A stretch of DNA of 64,000 nt from Phycicoccus sp. HDW14 (GCF_011383005.1 NZ_CP049935.1:2480001-2544000); one strand, 5' to 3'. Numbered from the stretch's first letter, positions 37,310-49,269 are shown. The notes: generated from the sequence alone by a model not told the origin. A program made the numbers and translations.

Positions 37310-38119
37310 TCAGGCGCCCTTGTGCGCCACCGCGAACACCCGGCGGAACGGGAACAGCACACCGGCCGAGGAGCGGGGGTAGGCCTCGCGCAGGGCCGCG
37401 GAGTACGGCTCGACGAACGCGGCACGCTCCTCGTCGTCCTCCAGGAGGTCGAGCACCGGTCGCAGCCCGGTGGCCGTCACCCACGTGAGGACGGGGTCCT
37501 CGTCCTCGGCGTCGGGGTCGAGGACGTGAACGTACGTGGTCTCCCAGGCGTCGACCGCGCAGCCGAGCCGGGTCAGCAGCCGCAGGTAGGTGGCCGGCTC
37601 GCCGACCGAGGGGACGTCGAGGGCGGCCGTCAGCTCGCCGGCGCGCGGGTGCTCGTCGGCGACCTCGCGCATCAGGCGGTGGCTCGGGGCGTCGAAGTTG
37701 CCCGGGACCTGGAGGGCGAACCAGCCCCCGGGGGCCAGCGCCTCGACCCAGGCGCCGACGAGGTCGAGGTGCCGGGGCACCCACTGGAGCGTGGAGTTGG
37801 TGACGACGACGTCGGGGGCCTCACCGAGCGAGGCGGGGTCCCAGTCGCGCAGGTCGGCCTGCACCCACTCGACCCGGCCCGAGGTGTCGAGCTCGCCGGC
37901 CGCCTCGAGCATCGACTCGGCGGAGTCGACACCGACGACGCGGGCCTGCGGCCAGAGCGCGGCGAGCGAGAGGGTCGCGGGCCCGTGGCCGCAGCCGAGG
38001 TCGACGACGAGCCGGGGCGCGTCGGCCCCGACCTGGGCCACGAGGTCGGCGAGCGGGCGGGAGCGCTGGCTCGCGTACCGGCCGTAGGCGGCGGGGTCCC
38101 AGCTCGGGCTCGTCCTCAT
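37310..38119 (-). CDS. tam: Trans-aconitate 2-methyltransferase-like SAM methyltransferase
   Basis: 269 residues. SAM-binding motif VVDLGCGHGPATLSLA, acidic loop VVGVDSAESML, and TNSTLQWVPRHLDL, typical of Tam proteins. Tam methylates trans-aconitate, a spontaneous inhibitory by-product of aconitase. The conserved Tam N-terminus WDPAAYGRYASQRSRP is present. ATG 38117-38119 has GAGGAGG upstream. It is divergent from a MarR regulator, with an operator between them. Confidence 0.85.
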   Translation of the reverse strand: MRTSPSWDPAAYGRYASQRSRPLADLVAQVGADAPRLVVDLGCGHGPATLSLAALWPQARVVGVDSAESMLEAAGELDTSGRVEWVQADLRDWDPASLGEAPDVVVTNSTLQWVPRHLDLVGAWVEALAPGGWFALQVPGNFDAPSHRLMREVADEHPRAGELTAALDVPSVGEPATYLRLLTRLGCAVDAWETTYVHVLDPDAEDEDPVLTWVTATGLRPVLDLLEDDEERAAFVEPYSAALREAYPRSSAGVLFPFRRVFAVAHKGA

Positions 38120-38165
38120 GCGTCCTCCTCGGGCGGTGACTCGTCGGTCGGCGGGCCGGACAAGG

Positions 38166-38183
38166 TTTCTCGACATCAAGAAA
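38166..38183. promoter_or_regulatory. MarR-type operator
   Basis: TTTCTCGA and TCAAGAAA (8-2-8, one mismatch) lie between the tam and marR starts. A second palindrome, TCAAG-AAA-CTTGA, overlaps its right half at 38176-38188. TCAAGA-type arms are typical of MarR binding sites, so self-regulation and repression of tam are likely. Confidence 0.55.
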
Positions 38184-38208
38184 CTTGACGAGGAGTAGCA
38201 TTCGCCGC

Positions 38209-38709
38209 ATGCCCGCTGACGATGTCGACCGTATCGTCTCGGCGTGGCGGCGTGAGCGTCCCGACCTCGACGTCACGCCGCTCGAGGTCCTCTCGCGGGT
38301 CTCCCGCCTGGCCCGCCGGCTCGACCTCGCCCGCGGACGGGCCTTCTCCGGCACCGGCCTCGAGAGCTGGGAGTTCGACGTCCTGTCGGCCCTGCGCCGC
38401 ACCGGCGCCCCGCACGAGGCGAGCCCCGGGCAGCTGGTCACCGAGACCCTCGTGACGAGCGGGACGATGACCAACCGCGTCGACCGGCTGCTGGCCCGCG
38501 GGTTCGTCGAGCGCCACCCCGACCCCGCCGACCGGCGCGGCGTCCTCGTGCGCCTGACGGCCGAGGGCGTCAGGGTCGTCGACGCCGCCCTGACCCAGCT
38601 GCTCGCCGACGAGCGCGAGCTGCTCGCCGAGCTCGAGCCCGCCGAGCGCGAGGTCCTCGCCGGCCTCCTGCGTCGCCTCCTGCGGCCCTTCGAGTCCGGC
38701 CCCGCCTGA
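38209..38709 (+). CDS. MarR-family transcriptional regulator
   Basis: 166 residues with the winged helix pattern: LARRLDLARGRAFSGTGLESWEFDVLSAL, then LVTETLVTSGTMTNRVDRLLARGFVER and the wing DPADRRGVLVRLT (landmarks only). MarR dimers respond to small phenolic or acidic ligands. ATG 38209; GAGGAG lies 13 bases upstream. It is divergent from tam with the operator in between. The 3' end is 45 bases from the convergent lipoprotein hydrolase. Confidence 0.92.
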   Translation: MPADDVDRIVSAWRRERPDLDVTPLEVLSRVSRLARRLDLARGRAFSGTGLESWEFDVLSALRRTGAPHEASPGQLVTETLVTSGTMTNRVDRLLARGFVERHPDPADRRGVLVRLTAEGVRVVDAALTQLLADERELLAELEPAEREVLAGLLRRLLRPFESGPA

Positions 38710-38754
38710 CCCGGAGGCCGTCCTCGGCCGGCCGTGCCACCCGGCCTGCCGTCG

Positions 38755-39576
38755 TCAGCCGGCGAGCGCCGTGCGCAGCCACCGGAGCAGCGTGCCGCCG
38801 TCGGGCGAGACCGTCGCGTCGTTGCCGATGCCGTCGGTCACGACGTCCCAGCCGTGCCGGTCCCCCGTCAGCCGCCAGCGGTCGGCCACCGTGGCCGGGG
38901 ACGCCGCCACCGCCTCGTCGAGCAGGTCGCCGTCGATGCCGGTGTCCCCGTCGGAGGAGACGACGAGCAGCGGCACGCTCGTGGCCCGGGCCGCCTCGAC
39001 CGCGTCCGGGACGCCCTCCCAGCGCTCCGGTCCGGAGAGGTCGACGACCGCGTCCGCCCCGGCGGCCTGACCCACCCCGAGCGCGCGGGCCCCGCCCATC
39101 GACGCGCCGACGACGGCGACCTTCGTGGCGCCCCGCGCGCGGGCCCGGTCGACGGCGAGGGCGACCTGGGCCCGGGTGTCGCCCGCGACCTGCGGTGTGC
39201 ACCGCGGCGCACCGTGCAGGCAGTCGTCGACGGCGACGGCCAGCACCCCGCGCGCGCCGAGCCAGCGGGCGTACGGGACCCAGCCGCAGAAGCCTCCGGC
39301 GCCGGTCTGGTGCAGGAGGACGACGGCGGTCGGGCCGGAGCCGTAGGTCGCGCCGGTCACCGACGACCCGTCGGACCCCGTGAGGCGCTCGACCGCGCCG
39401 GGCGCGTCGACGAGGCACCGGTCGGCGACGGTGGCCGGGGCGGTCGTGGGCAGCGGTGTGAGGGTCGCCCGCGACGGCGTGGCGCTGCCGCCGGGCGAGC
39501 GGTCCTCCCCGCCGCCGGTGCTGCCACACCCCGTCATCGCCGCCGTCATGGCCAGCGCCACCACCGCGCCCCGCAT
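38755..39576 (-). CDS. Lipoprotein with alpha/beta-hydrolase fold
   Basis: 273 residues. The N-terminus VVALAMTAAMTGC is a lipoprotein signal with a lipobox ending in Cys. After a Thr/Pro-rich spacer comes an alpha/beta-hydrolase core: VVLLHQTG (oxyanion region), VVGASMGGARAL (nucleophile elbow with Ser), then SDGDTGIDGDLL and DRHGWDV supplying Asp and His. Extracellular esterase or related hydrolase. ATG 39574-39576, preceded by GGGGTGTGGGG; an ATG six codons upstream overlaps the PadR operator. Divergent from padR. Confidence 0.85.
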   Translation of the reverse strand: MRGAVVALAMTAAMTGCGSTGGGEDRSPGGSATPSRATLTPLPTTAPATVADRCLVDAPGAVERLTGSDGSSVTGATYGSGPTAVVLLHQTGAGGFCGWVPYARWLGARGVLAVAVDDCLHGAPRCTPQVAGDTRAQVALAVDRARARGATKVAVVGASMGGARALGVGQAAGADAVVDLSGPERWEGVPDAVEAARATSVPLLVVSSDGDTGIDGDLLDEAVAASPATVADRWRLTGDRHGWDVVTDGIGNDATVSPDGGTLLRWLRTALAG

Positions 39577-39592
39577 CCCCACACCCCGTCGC

Positions 39593-39612
39593 ATATGTCG
39601 ACTCTGACATAT
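39593..39612. promoter_or_regulatory. PadR-type operator
   Basis: ATATGTC-N6-GACATAT, a perfect inverted repeat, lies between the lipoprotein hydrolase start and padR. AT-rich ATGTnnnnnnACAT-like sites are typical of PadR regulators. It is likely to control both genes. Confidence 0.6.
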
Positions 39613-39629
39613 CGGACTAGCCTGCGTCC

Positions 39630-40208
39630 ATGCCCTCGGACCTCGGCCACGCGCTCCTCGGGCTGCTCGCCCGGCGGCCGTCGACGGGCTACGAGCTCGC
39701 CCGGCGGATGCAGCGGCCGGTCGGCTGGTTCTGGACCGCGGGGCACAGCCAGGTCTACCCGGAGCTGGCCCAGCTCGAGGCCGACGGGCTCCTCACGCAC
39801 GAGGAGGTCCCGGGCCGCGGCCCGCGCGCGACGAAGCGCTACGCACCGACCCCGGCCGGCACGGCGGCCCTGCGGGAGTGGGTCGTCGCCGACCTCGAGC
39901 CCCAGCCGGTCCGCGACCTCGAGGTGCTGCGGCTGTGGTCGGTCTGGCTCGTCGACCCCGGGGCGGCGACCGGTCTGGTCCAGCGGGTGCGGGCCGGCCA
40001 CGCCGAGCGCCTCGCGGCCCACGAGGCCGACCTCGCGACGCTCGACGGCGTCGCCGCCGCCGACGACCCGGGCACCCCGGAGTTCGCCAGCCGGCTCACC
40101 CTCGTCGGAGGGGTGCTGACCCGTCGGGCCGCGCTCGAGTGGTGCGACTGGATGCTCGCCGAGCTGGCCCGCGGTCGCCCACCCGGCGGAGGCTCCCTCA
40201 GCCGATGA
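39630..40208 (+). CDS. PadR-family transcriptional regulator
   Basis: 192 residues. The N-terminal winged helix is LGHALLGLLARRPSTGYEL and WTAGHSQVYPELAQLEADGLL, both diagnostic of PadR. The C-terminal Vir-like helical part includes REWVVADLEPQPVRDLEVL. Divergent from the lipoprotein hydrolase, which it probably represses through the ATATGTC palindrome. ATG 39630. Its 3' end overlaps the convergent ABC-F gene by 11 bases. Confidence 0.93.
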   Translation: MPSDLGHALLGLLARRPSTGYELARRMQRPVGWFWTAGHSQVYPELAQLEADGLLTHEEVPGRGPRATKRYAPTPAGTAALREWVVADLEPQPVRDLEVLRLWSVWLVDPGAATGLVQRVRAGHAERLAAHEADLATLDGVAAADDPGTPEFASRLTLVGGVLTRRAALEWCDWMLAELARGRPPGGGSLSR

Positions 40209-42063
40209 GCTCGGCGGCCTCGAGCCACTCGAGCTCGAGGACCTCGCGCTCGTCGACGACCTCGCGCAGCTCGCGGTTGAGGCCCAGGACCCGCTCGTGG
40301 TCGGTCGCGGCCTCGGCCATCGCGGCGTGCAGCCGGTCCTCGCGCTGGGCGAGCCGGGCCAGCTGCTTCTCGACCCGGGCCATCACCTTGCGGGCCTCGC
40401 GTGCCTCGGCGGGGTTCGCGACCGGCGCGGACGCCGGCGCGGCGGACCCGGACGACGACCCGGACGACCCGGACGTCCCCGCAGGCCCGGGCACCCCCGC
40501 GTCCTCCGGCAGCGCGCGCACCCCTCCCCCGCGCTCGACGAGCTCGACCCGCCGCCGCAGGTACTCCTCGACCCCGCCCGGCAGGTCGCGCAGCGCCCCG
40601 TCGCCGAGCAGCGCGAGCTGGCGGTCGCAGACCCGCTCGAGCAGGTAGCGGTCGTGCGAGACGACGACGAGCGTGCCGGCCCAGCCGTCGAGCAGGTCCT
40701 CGAGCGAGGTGAGCGTCTCGATGTCGAGGTCGTTCGTCGGCTCGTCGAGCAGCAGGACGTTGGGCTCGTCCATGAGCAGGCGGGTCAGCTGGAGCCGGCG
40801 CCGCTCGCCGCCGGACAGGTCGCCGACCCGGGTCTGCTGGCGCGGGCCGGTGAACCCCAGTCGCTGCGCCATCTGCGAGGCGGTCAGCTCCTTGCGCCCG
40901 AGCCGGACGACGGAGCGCACGGCCTCGACGGACTCGATGACCCGCCGGTCGGCCCAGGCGTCGAGCTCGCGCACCTCCTGGGTGAGGAAGGCCATCCGCA
41001 CGGTGGTGCCGACCTTGCGCTTGCCGGCCGCGAGCGGCACCTCGCCGGCGAGGGCGCGCAGCAGCGTCGACTTGCCCGCGCCGTTGACCCCGACCAGCCC
41101 GACCCGGTCGCCCGGCCCGAGCCGCCAGGTGAACCGGTCGAGCAGCACGCGGTCGCCGACAGACAGCCGCGCGTCGAGCAGGTCGACGACGTCCTTGCCG
41201 AGCCGGGTGGACGCGAAGCGCATCAGCTCGACGTCGTCGCGCGCCGGCGGCTCGTCGGCGATGAGGGCGTTCGCGGCGTCGATGCGGAACTTCGGCTTGC
41301 TCGTGCGCGCCGGCGGCCCGCGGCGCAGCCAGGCGAGCTCCTTGCGCAGGAGGTTGTCGCGACGCTCGGCGACCACGCCGGCCAGCCGCTCGCGCTCGGC
41401 CTTGGCGAGCACGTAGGCGGAGTACCCACCGTCGTACTGGTGCACCCGGCCGTCCTCGACCTCCCAGGTCTGGGTCGCGACGGCGTCGAGGAACCACCGG
41501 TCGTGGGTGATGACGACGAGGCCGGTGTCGGGACGGGCGAACGCACCGGCGAGGTGCTGGGCCAGCCAGGCGACGCCCTCGACGTCGAGGTGGTTGGTCG
41601 GCTCGTCGAGGAGCAGCAGGTCGGGCTGGGCGACGAGGAGCGCGGCCAGCGCCACCCGGCGGCGCTCGCCACCGGACAGCGGGCCGACGGTGGCCGACAG
41701 CCCGCCGACGACCGGGGCATCGAGCCCGCCGAGCAGCCCGACGAGCACGTCCCGCACCCGCGGGTCGGCGGCCCACTCGTGCTCGGCCATCGTGCCGAGG
41801 ACGGACTCGTGCACGGTCGCCGCGGAGTCGAGGGTGTCGTCCTGGGTCAGGACCCCGACCCGCAGGCCGCCGGTGCGCGCCACCCGCCCGTCGTCGGGCG
41901 TGCGGGTCCCCGCGAGCAGCCGGAGCAGGGTGGTCTTGCCGCCGCCGTTGCGCCCGACGACGCCGATCCGGTCGCCACCGGCCACACCGAGGGAGACGGC
42001 GTCGAGCACCTGCGTGGTGCCGAGGGCGAGGGAGGCGCGCTCGACGGAGACGAGGCTGGCCAC
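40198..42063 (-). CDS. ABC-F family ATP-binding protein
   Basis: 621 residues with two ATPase domains and no membrane part. Domain 1 has GRNGGGKTT, LSGGERRR and DEPTNHLD; domain 2 has GVNGAGKST, LSGGERRR and DEPTNDLD. ABC-F proteins act on ribosomes in translation or antibiotic protection. The C-terminal region ends in a charged coiled-coil-like segment (EARKVMARVEKQLARLAQRE) after a Ser/Gly/Ala linker. GTG 42061-42063 overlaps the ispE stop (TAGTG), so they form one operon. Which subfamily (Uup-like is likely) is uncertain. Confidence 0.9.
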   Translation of the reverse strand: MASLVSVERASLALGTTQVLDAVSLGVAGGDRIGVVGRNGGGKTTLLRLLAGTRTPDDGRVARTGGLRVGVLTQDDTLDSAATVHESVLGTMAEHEWAADPRVRDVLVGLLGGLDAPVVGGLSATVGPLSGGERRRVALAALLVAQPDLLLLDEPTNHLDVEGVAWLAQHLAGAFARPDTGLVVITHDRWFLDAVATQTWEVEDGRVHQYDGGYSAYVLAKAERERLAGVVAERRDNLLRKELAWLRRGPPARTSKPKFRIDAANALIADEPPARDDVELMRFASTRLGKDVVDLLDARLSVGDRVLLDRFTWRLGPGDRVGLVGVNGAGKSTLLRALAGEVPLAAGKRKVGTTVRMAFLTQEVRELDAWADRRVIESVEAVRSVVRLGRKELTASQMAQRLGFTGPRQQTRVGDLSGGERRRLQLTRLLMDEPNVLLLDEPTNDLDIETLTSLEDLLDGWAGTLVVVSHDRYLLERVCDRQLALLGDGALRDLPGGVEEYLRRRVELVERGGGVRALPEDAGVPGPAGTSGSSGSSSGSAAPASAPVANPAEAREARKVMARVEKQLARLAQREDRLHAAMAEAATDHERVLGLNRELREVVDEREVLELEWLEAAELIG

Positions 42064-42994
42064 TAGTCGACCCGGTGGTGGATGACGTGCGCGCCGTGCA
42101 CGGGTCCGCTGGCCCGCCGGACGTCGCGCACCGAGCCGCTGGCGGTCAGCGCGACGGCGAGGTCGATGCCGGCCTCGGTGCCCTCGACGAGGAAGGCGAC
42201 CGTGGGCCCGGAGCCGGAGACGATGCCGCCGAGCGCGCCGTACTCCATCCCCGACGAGAGCACCTCGCCGAGGTCGGGGCGCAGGCTGATCGCGGCGTCC
42301 TGGAGGTCGTTGACCAGCTGGGGGGCGAGCTCGTGGGGGTCTCCGGTGCGCAGGGCGGCCATCAGAGCGGGCGTGGCGACGGGCTCGGGGACGTCGGTGC
42401 CCGCGCGGAGGCGGTCGCACTCGGCGTAGACGGCCGGGGTCGACAGGCCGCCCTCGGCGAGCGCGAGGACCCAGTGGTAGGTGCCGCGGGCCAGCACGGG
42501 GGCCAGGAGCTCGCCGCGGCCGCTGCCCATCGCCGTGCCGCCGGCGACGAGGAACGGGACGTCGCTGCCGAGCTCGGCGGCCAGCTCCTCGAGCTCGTCG
42601 CGGTCGAGCCCGAGGTCCCAGAGGTGGTCGAGCGCGACGAGGGTCGCGGCGGCGTCGGCCGAGCCCCCGGCCATCCCGCCCGCGACGGGGATGCCCTTGC
42701 GGATGGACACGTGCACGGGCTCGCCGTCGTACCGTCCGGCGACCAGCCGGGCCGCGCGCAGGGCGATGTTGTCGTCGTCCGTCGGCACGCCGTCGGCGAG
42801 CGCCCCCGACACCGAGACCCCCCAGTCGTCGGACTCCCCCACCGTGACGTCGTCGTAGAGGCTGAGGGCCTGGTAGACGCTCGAGAGCGCGTGGTAGCCG
42901 TCCGGGCGCGGGGCCCGACGAGCAGCTCGAGGTTGACCTTGGCCGGGACGCGCACCGTCACGGGGCCGGGCACGAGGGGGCCGAGGTCATGCAC
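42063..42994 (-). CDS. ispE: 4-diphosphocytidyl-2-C-methyl-D-erythritol kinase (frameshifted)
   Basis: GHMP kinase of the MEP isoprenoid pathway, about 310 residues. VRVPAKVNLEL is the substrate-binding start, PVAGGMAGGSADAAATL the ATP-binding glycine loop, and SGSGPTVAFLVEG the C-terminal motif. A missing base in the G run 42910-42913 separates NLELLVGP from RPDGYHALSS; restoring it gives the family consensus GPPRPDGYH. GTG 42992-42994 is used. It follows rsmA by 75 bases and overlaps the ABC-F gene, the usual actinobacterial order. Confidence 0.93.
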
Positions 42995-43069
42995 TCACCC
43001 TAGCCAGACCGGGGGCACCCACCGGGCGCACGATGTCGGCCTCTGCGGGAGGCGTTCTGCGCGAGCCGT

Positions 43070-43933
43070 TCAGGACGCACCCCGGGCCGCCGCGATGCGC
43101 GCGAAGGCCGCGACGTCGAGCTGCTCGCCGCGGGTGCGCGGGTCGACGCCGGCGGTCACGAGCGCCTCCTCGGCGGCGGCCGGCGACCCCGCCCAGCCGG
43201 CGAGGGCCGCGCGGAGGGTCTTGCGGCGCTGGGCGAACGCGGCGTCGACGACCCGGAAGACCTGCTCGCGCGTGGCGGTCGTCACCGGGGGCTCGCGGCG
43301 GGTGAGCGCGACGAGGCCGGAGTCGACGTTGGGCACCGGCCAGAAGACGCTGCGCGGCACCTGGCCGGCGAGCCGCACGTCGGCGTACCAGGCGGCCTTG
43401 ACGCTCGGGACGCCGTAGGTGCGCGAGCCGGGCGGGGCGGCGAGCCGTTCGGCGACCTCGAGCTGGACCATGACGAGCACGGTCCGCAGGTCGGGGAAGT
43501 GCTCGAGCATCCGCAGCACGACCGGGACCGAGACGTTGTACGGCAGGTTCGCGACGAGGGCCGTCGGCGCCGGCCCCGGCAGCCCGGTGACCGCCAGGGC
43601 GTCGGCCGCGACGACCTCGAGCCGGTCGACCAGACGCGGGGCGTGGGTCGCGACCGTGCCGGGCAGGGCGGCGGCCAGGGTCGGGTCGACCTCGACCGCG
43701 ACGACCCGGCGCACCACCGGCAGCAGGGCCAGGGTCAGGCTCCCGAGCCCGGGGCCGACCTCGACGACGACGTCGTCGGCCCCCACCCCGGAGACCCGGA
43801 CGATTCGGCGCACCGTGTTGCCGTCGACGACGAAGTTCTGGCCCCACTGCTTCGTCGGGCGGATGCCGAGCCGACCGGCGAGGTCACGGATCTCGGCGGC
43901 CCCGAGGAGGGCGGCGTCGGGGGCGTCGGTCAC
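43070..43933 (-). CDS. rsmA: 16S rRNA dimethyladenosine methyltransferase (KsgA)
   Basis: 287 residues. It dimethylates two adjacent adenosines near the 3' end of 16S rRNA during small-subunit assembly. [29 protein letters not shown] (SAM motif I), [10 protein letters not shown] (NLPY catalytic motif) and [12 protein letters not shown] are all present. GTG 43931-43933 follows AGGGTGG at good spacing. Lies between rpfB and ispE with a terminator upstream. Confidence 0.96.
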   Translation of the reverse strand: MTDAPDAALLGAAEIRDLAGRLGIRPTKQWGQNFVVDGNTVRRIVRVSGVGADDVVVEVGPGLGSLTLALLPVVRRVVAVEVDPTLAAALPGTVATHAPRLVDRLEVVAADALAVTGLPGPAPTALVANLPYNVSVPVVLRMLEHFPDLRTVLVMVQLEVAERLAAPPGSRTYGVPSVKAAWYADVRLAGQVPRSVFWPVPNVDSGLVALTRREPPVTTATREQVFRVVDAAFAQRRKTLRAALAGWAGSPAAAEEALVTAGVDPRTRGEQLDVAAFARIAAARGAS

Positions 43934-43995
43934 GCGCGCCACCCTAGCGACGAGCCGGGCGGGGCCACGACGCGAGGCGGGCGCCCCCACGACGC

Positions 43996-44029
43996 GAGCC
44001 GCCCGCCCCTGACCGGGGACGGGCGGCTC
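43996..44029 (-). terminator. Terminator hairpin after rpfB
   Basis: A 10-base-pair GC stem (43996-44005 with 44020-44029) extends inward by CCCC/GGGG around TGACC, 16 bases beyond the rpfB stop and before rsmA. Confidence 0.7.
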
Positions 44030-44045
44030 GACGTGGCGCGGTGGG

Positions 44046-45754
<1,709 letters not shown>

Positions 45755-46609
45755 TCACCAGGGGCCGTAGAGGCGCTCCGCGTTCGCCGACAGCGCCTCG
45801 CAGAGGGTGGGGACGGCGACCCCGAGCACCGAGGCCATCACCCGGACGGTGAGGGGCACGAGCATCGGGCTGTTGGACGCCCCGCGCCACGGGTGCGGGG
45901 TGAGGTACGGCGCGTCGGTCTCGACGAGCAGCAGCTCGAGCGGCGTCACCGCGAGGGCGTCGCGCAGGTCCTTGGCGCTCTTGAACGTCACGGTGCCGCT
46001 GAACGACAGGTGGTACCCGCGCCGGACGCACTCGCGCGCCACCTCGAGGTCACCCGAGAAGCAGTGCATGACGGTGCGCTCGGGGGCGCCCTCGTCGGCG
46101 AGCACCCGCAGCACGTCGTCATGGGCGTCGCGGTCGTGCACCTGGAGCGCGAGGCCGGTGCGCTTCGCGAGGTCGATGTGCCGCCGGAAGGACTCCTCCT
46201 GCACGGCGTGCCCCTCGGGGCCGGTGCGGAAGAAGTCGAGCCCCGTCTCCCCGACGACCCGCACCCGCGGGTGCGCGGTGAGCGCCTCGATGCGGGCCAG
46301 GGCCTGGTCGAGCCGGCCGGCGGCCGCGAGCCCGGGGACCTCGTTGGGGTGCAGCGCGACGCCGGCCAGCACCGCCGGGTAGCGCTCGGCGGCGGCCACG
46401 GCGAACTCGGCCCCGGGGAGGTCGCAGCCCACCTGGACCACCCGGTCGACCCCGACGGCCGCGGCCGCCCGCAGCACCGGGCCGAGGTCGTCGACCGAGA
46501 CCTCGTCGCCCTCGCGGCTGATGTCGAGGTGGGTGTGGTTGTCCACCACCGCCATTGGCAGCGGGTCGGGCGCCTCCGGCTCGCCTCGACGGCTGGGCTG
46601 CGACGTCAC
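45755..46609 (-). CDS. tatD: TatD-family DNase/metal-dependent hydrolase
   Basis: 284 residues with the TatD metal site: DNHTHLD (HxH), GETGLDFFR, QVHDRDAHDD, MHCFSG and VETDAPYL. TatD proteins are 3'-5' exonucleases on single-stranded DNA and damaged ends. GTG 46607-46609, four bases after the metG stop, so metG and tatD are one operon, as is usual in actinobacteria. Confidence 0.94.
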   Translation of the reverse strand: MTSQPSRRGEPEAPDPLPMAVVDNHTHLDISREGDEVSVDDLGPVLRAAAAVGVDRVVQVGCDLPGAEFAVAAAERYPAVLAGVALHPNEVPGLAAAGRLDQALARIEALTAHPRVRVVGETGLDFFRTGPEGHAVQEESFRRHIDLAKRTGLALQVHDRDAHDDVLRVLADEGAPERTVMHCFSGDLEVARECVRRGYHLSFSGTVTFKSAKDLRDALAVTPLELLLVETDAPYLTPHPWRGASNSPMLVPLTVRVMASVLGVAVPTLCEALSANAERLYGPW

Positions 46610-46613
46610 GCGC

Positions 46614-48413
46614 TCAGGCCCCGGCGCGGGCCAGCTCGTCGTCGACGACGGCCTCGTCGAGCTTGGTGAAGACCGGCGCCGGCTTGCTGATGGGCGTGCC
46701 GACGACGACGGGGCGCGACTCCCACCGCGGGGTGCCGGAGTAGTCGCCCGTGATGACCGGCCACGACCGCCCCTCGTCCTCGGGGTCGAGGCCCTCGACC
46801 GTGTCGAGGCGCGGCATCGGGACGAACTCACCCTCGCCGCCGAGCACGGCGTGGACCCGGTTGGCCGCGTGCGGGAGGAACGGCGCGAGGACGGTGTTGA
46901 GGTCGCTGACGCACTGGACGAGGGTGTGCAGGACGGTCGCGAGCCGCACCCGCTCGTCGTCGCCCTTGAGCTTGAACGGCTCGGTGCGCGACACGTAGGC
47001 GTTGACCTCGCCGACGACGCGCATCGCCTCGGCGATGGCGGCTCGCTGCCGGTGGGACTCCAACAGGCCTCCGACGGAGTCGAACCCGGCGAGAACGGCC
47101 GCGCGGACCTCCTCGTCGACCGGCTCGAGCGGCCCGGGCTCGGGGATCTCGCCGAAGTTCTTCGCGACCATCGCCGCCGTGCGCGACACGAGGTTGCCCC
47201 AGCCGGCGACGAGCTCGGAGTTGTTGCGCTGGACGAACTCGCGCCAGGTGAAGTTGGAGTCCTGGCTCTCGGGTCCGGCCGCGCAGATGAAGTAGCGGAT
47301 GCCGTCCGGGCCGTAGCGGTCGAGGACGTCGCGCACGAGGATCGTGTAGCCCCGCGACGTGGAGAACTGCTTGCCCTCCATCGTCAGGTACTCGCTGGAG
47401 ACCACCTCGGTGGGGAGGTTGAGCACCCCGTACTCGCCGGGCTCGCCTCCGCGGGAACCCTTCCCGGCGTACCCGAGCAGCTCGGCCGGCCAGATCTGGG
47501 AGTGGAAGGTGATGTTGTCCTTGCCCATGAAGTAGTACGTCAGCGCTTCGGGGTCGTTCCACCACTCGCGCCAGCGCTCGGGCTCGCCGAGCCGCCGGGC
47601 CCACTCGATGGACGCCGACAGGTAGCCGATGACGGCGTCGAACCACACGTAGAGGCGCTTGGCCGGGTTGTCGCGCCACCCGTCGAGCGGCACCGGGATG
47701 CCCCAGTCGATGTCGCGGGTCATCGCGCGCGGCTTGATCTCGTCGAGGATGTTGCGGCTGAACTTGATGACGTTCGGGCGCCAGGTGCCGGACGCCTCAC
47801 GCCCCGCCAGCCACTCGCGCAGGGCGTCGGCGAGCGCCGGCAGGTCGAGGAAGAAGTGCTGGGTCTCGACGAACTCCGGTGTCTCGCCGTTGATCTTGCT
47901 CCGGGGGTTGATGAGGTCCTCGGGCTCGAGCTGGTTGCCGCAGTTGTCGCACTGGTCACCCCGGGCGTCCGGGTAGTGGCAGATGGGGCACTCGCCCTCG
48001 ATGAACCGGTCGGGCAGCGTGCGGCCGGTGGAGGGCGAGATGGCGCCCTGCTGCGTGCGCTCGACCATGTAGCCGTTGAGCCAGTTCTGCCGGAACAGCT
48101 CCTGGGCCACCGCGTAGTGGTTGGCCGTCGAGGTCCGGGTGTAGAGGTCGTAGGTGCAGCCGAGGTCGGCGAGCTCGCCCGCGATGATCGCGTGGTTGCG
48201 GTCGACGAACTCGCGCGGGCTGACCCCGGCCTGGTCGGCCAGCACGAGGATGGGGGTGCCGTGCTCGTCCGACCCGCTGACCATGAGCACGTCGTGACCG
48301 GCCATCCGCATGTACCGGCTGAAGACGTCGGACGGCACACCGAACCCGGCGACGTGGCCGAGGTGGCGCGGGCCGTTGGCGTACGGCCAGGCGACGGCGG
48401 AGAGGACCTTCAT
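46614..48413 (-). CDS. metG: Methionyl-tRNA synthetase
   Basis: 599 residues. [16 protein letters not shown] contains the HIGH-type motif, [19 protein letters not shown] the zinc-binding knuckle, and [19 protein letters not shown] the KMSKS-type loop, which here reads KQFSTSR as a variant of the KFSSSR form seen in related enzymes. The C-terminal anticodon-binding helices follow, and no tRNA-binding EMAP/Trbp domain is fused. It charges tRNA-Met and initiator tRNA. ATG 48411-48413. First in an operon with tatD. Confidence 0.96.
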   Translation of the reverse strand: MKVLSAVAWPYANGPRHLGHVAGFGVPSDVFSRYMRMAGHDVLMVSGSDEHGTPILVLADQAGVSPREFVDRNHAIIAGELADLGCTYDLYTRTSTANHYAVAQELFRQNWLNGYMVERTQQGAISPSTGRTLPDRFIEGECPICHYPDARGDQCDNCGNQLEPEDLINPRSKINGETPEFVETQHFFLDLPALADALREWLAGREASGTWRPNVIKFSRNILDEIKPRAMTRDIDWGIPVPLDGWRDNPAKRLYVWFDAVIGYLSASIEWARRLGEPERWREWWNDPEALTYYFMGKDNITFHSQIWPAELLGYAGKGSRGGEPGEYGVLNLPTEVVSSEYLTMEGKQFSTSRGYTILVRDVLDRYGPDGIRYFICAAGPESQDSNFTWREFVQRNNSELVAGWGNLVSRTAAMVAKNFGEIPEPGPLEPVDEEVRAAVLAGFDSVGGLLESHRQRAAIAEAMRVVGEVNAYVSRTEPFKLKGDDERVRLATVLHTLVQCVSDLNTVLAPFLPHAANRVHAVLGGEGEFVPMPRLDTVEGLDPEDEGRSWPVITGDYSGTPRWESRPVVVGTPISKPAPVFTKLDEAVVDDELARAGA

Positions 48414-48477
48414 GCGCCCGATCCTAGGCGTCTGCCGCAGCCCGGCTCCGCCGGGCGCCGACCGGTGGCCCCCGGCG

Positions 48478-49269
48478 TCAACGGGTCCACTCGTACGGTG
48501 TGGTCGTCGTGACCTTGACCAGGCCGGACCGCTCGAGGATCGGGCGGGAGTACTCGGTCGAGTCGCTGTGCAGGATGCTCTTGCCGAGCCTCAGGGCCGA
48601 GCGGGCCCGGACGGCGGTCAGGGCACGGTAGATGCCGCGACCGCGCCAGGCGGGGAGGGTCGCCCCGCCCCAGACCCCCGCGACGTCGGTGCCCGCCACC
48701 GGCTCGAGCCGGCCGCTGCTCACCATCACGCCGTCGGCCTCGGCCACCCACAGCTCCATCCCGTCGTCGCGCGAGAGCCGGAACAGCAGGTCGTCGGCCC
48801 GCCGGGTCGACACGGGGTCGCCGAACGCCTCGTCGGCCATCGCGCTCATCGCCCGGACGTCGGCCTCGTCGGTCACCCGTCGCAGCGTGATGCCCTCGGG
48901 CGGTTCGACCTCCCCGGCCAGGCCGGCGGCGGGCCCCATCATCACCGACTCCGGCTCGCCCGCGACGAAGCCGTGCTCGACGAGGGCGTCGTGCAGGCCG
49001 GGCGCGACGTCGTGCCCGCGCGTCTTCCACTCGACGTCGACCACCTCGGGCCGCGAGGCGAAGTGCGCGAGGGCCTTCCCCACCCACCCGCGGACGGTCG
49101 CGGCGTCCGCGCCGCCGAGGTCGCGGTAGCTGATGAAGCCCCGCCCGCCGGGGAAGGTCGCGAGACGCAGCGGGCCCAACCGCTCGACCGAGACGGCGCC
49201 CGGCGTCTCGGCGTCGGTGCGGAGCTGGTCGTCGTAGACGCGCAGCAGGGCGGCGGGGTCGGTGTCCAC
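48478..49269 (-). CDS. GNAT-family N-acetyltransferase
   Basis: 263 residues. An N-terminal domain ([25 protein letters not shown]) is typical of a two-part GNAT protein common in actinobacteria. The C-terminal GNAT core includes [18 protein letters not shown], the acetyl-CoA pyrophosphate loop (RGRGIY). Substrate unknown. GTG 49267-49269 is chosen by comparison with the family; a GTG at 49305 is upstream. It is divergent from rtcB. Confidence 0.85.
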   Translation of the reverse strand: MDTDPAALLRVYDDQLRTDAETPGAVSVERLGPLRLATFPGGRGFISYRDLGGADAATVRGWVGKALAHFASRPEVVDVEWKTRGHDVAPGLHDALVEHGFVAGEPESVMMGPAAGLAGEVEPPEGITLRRVTDEADVRAMSAMADEAFGDPVSTRRADDLLFRLSRDDGMELWVAEADGVMVSSGRLEPVAGTDVAGVWGGATLPAWRGRGIYRALTAVRARSALRLGKSILHSDSTEYSRPILERSGLVKVTTTTPYEWTR

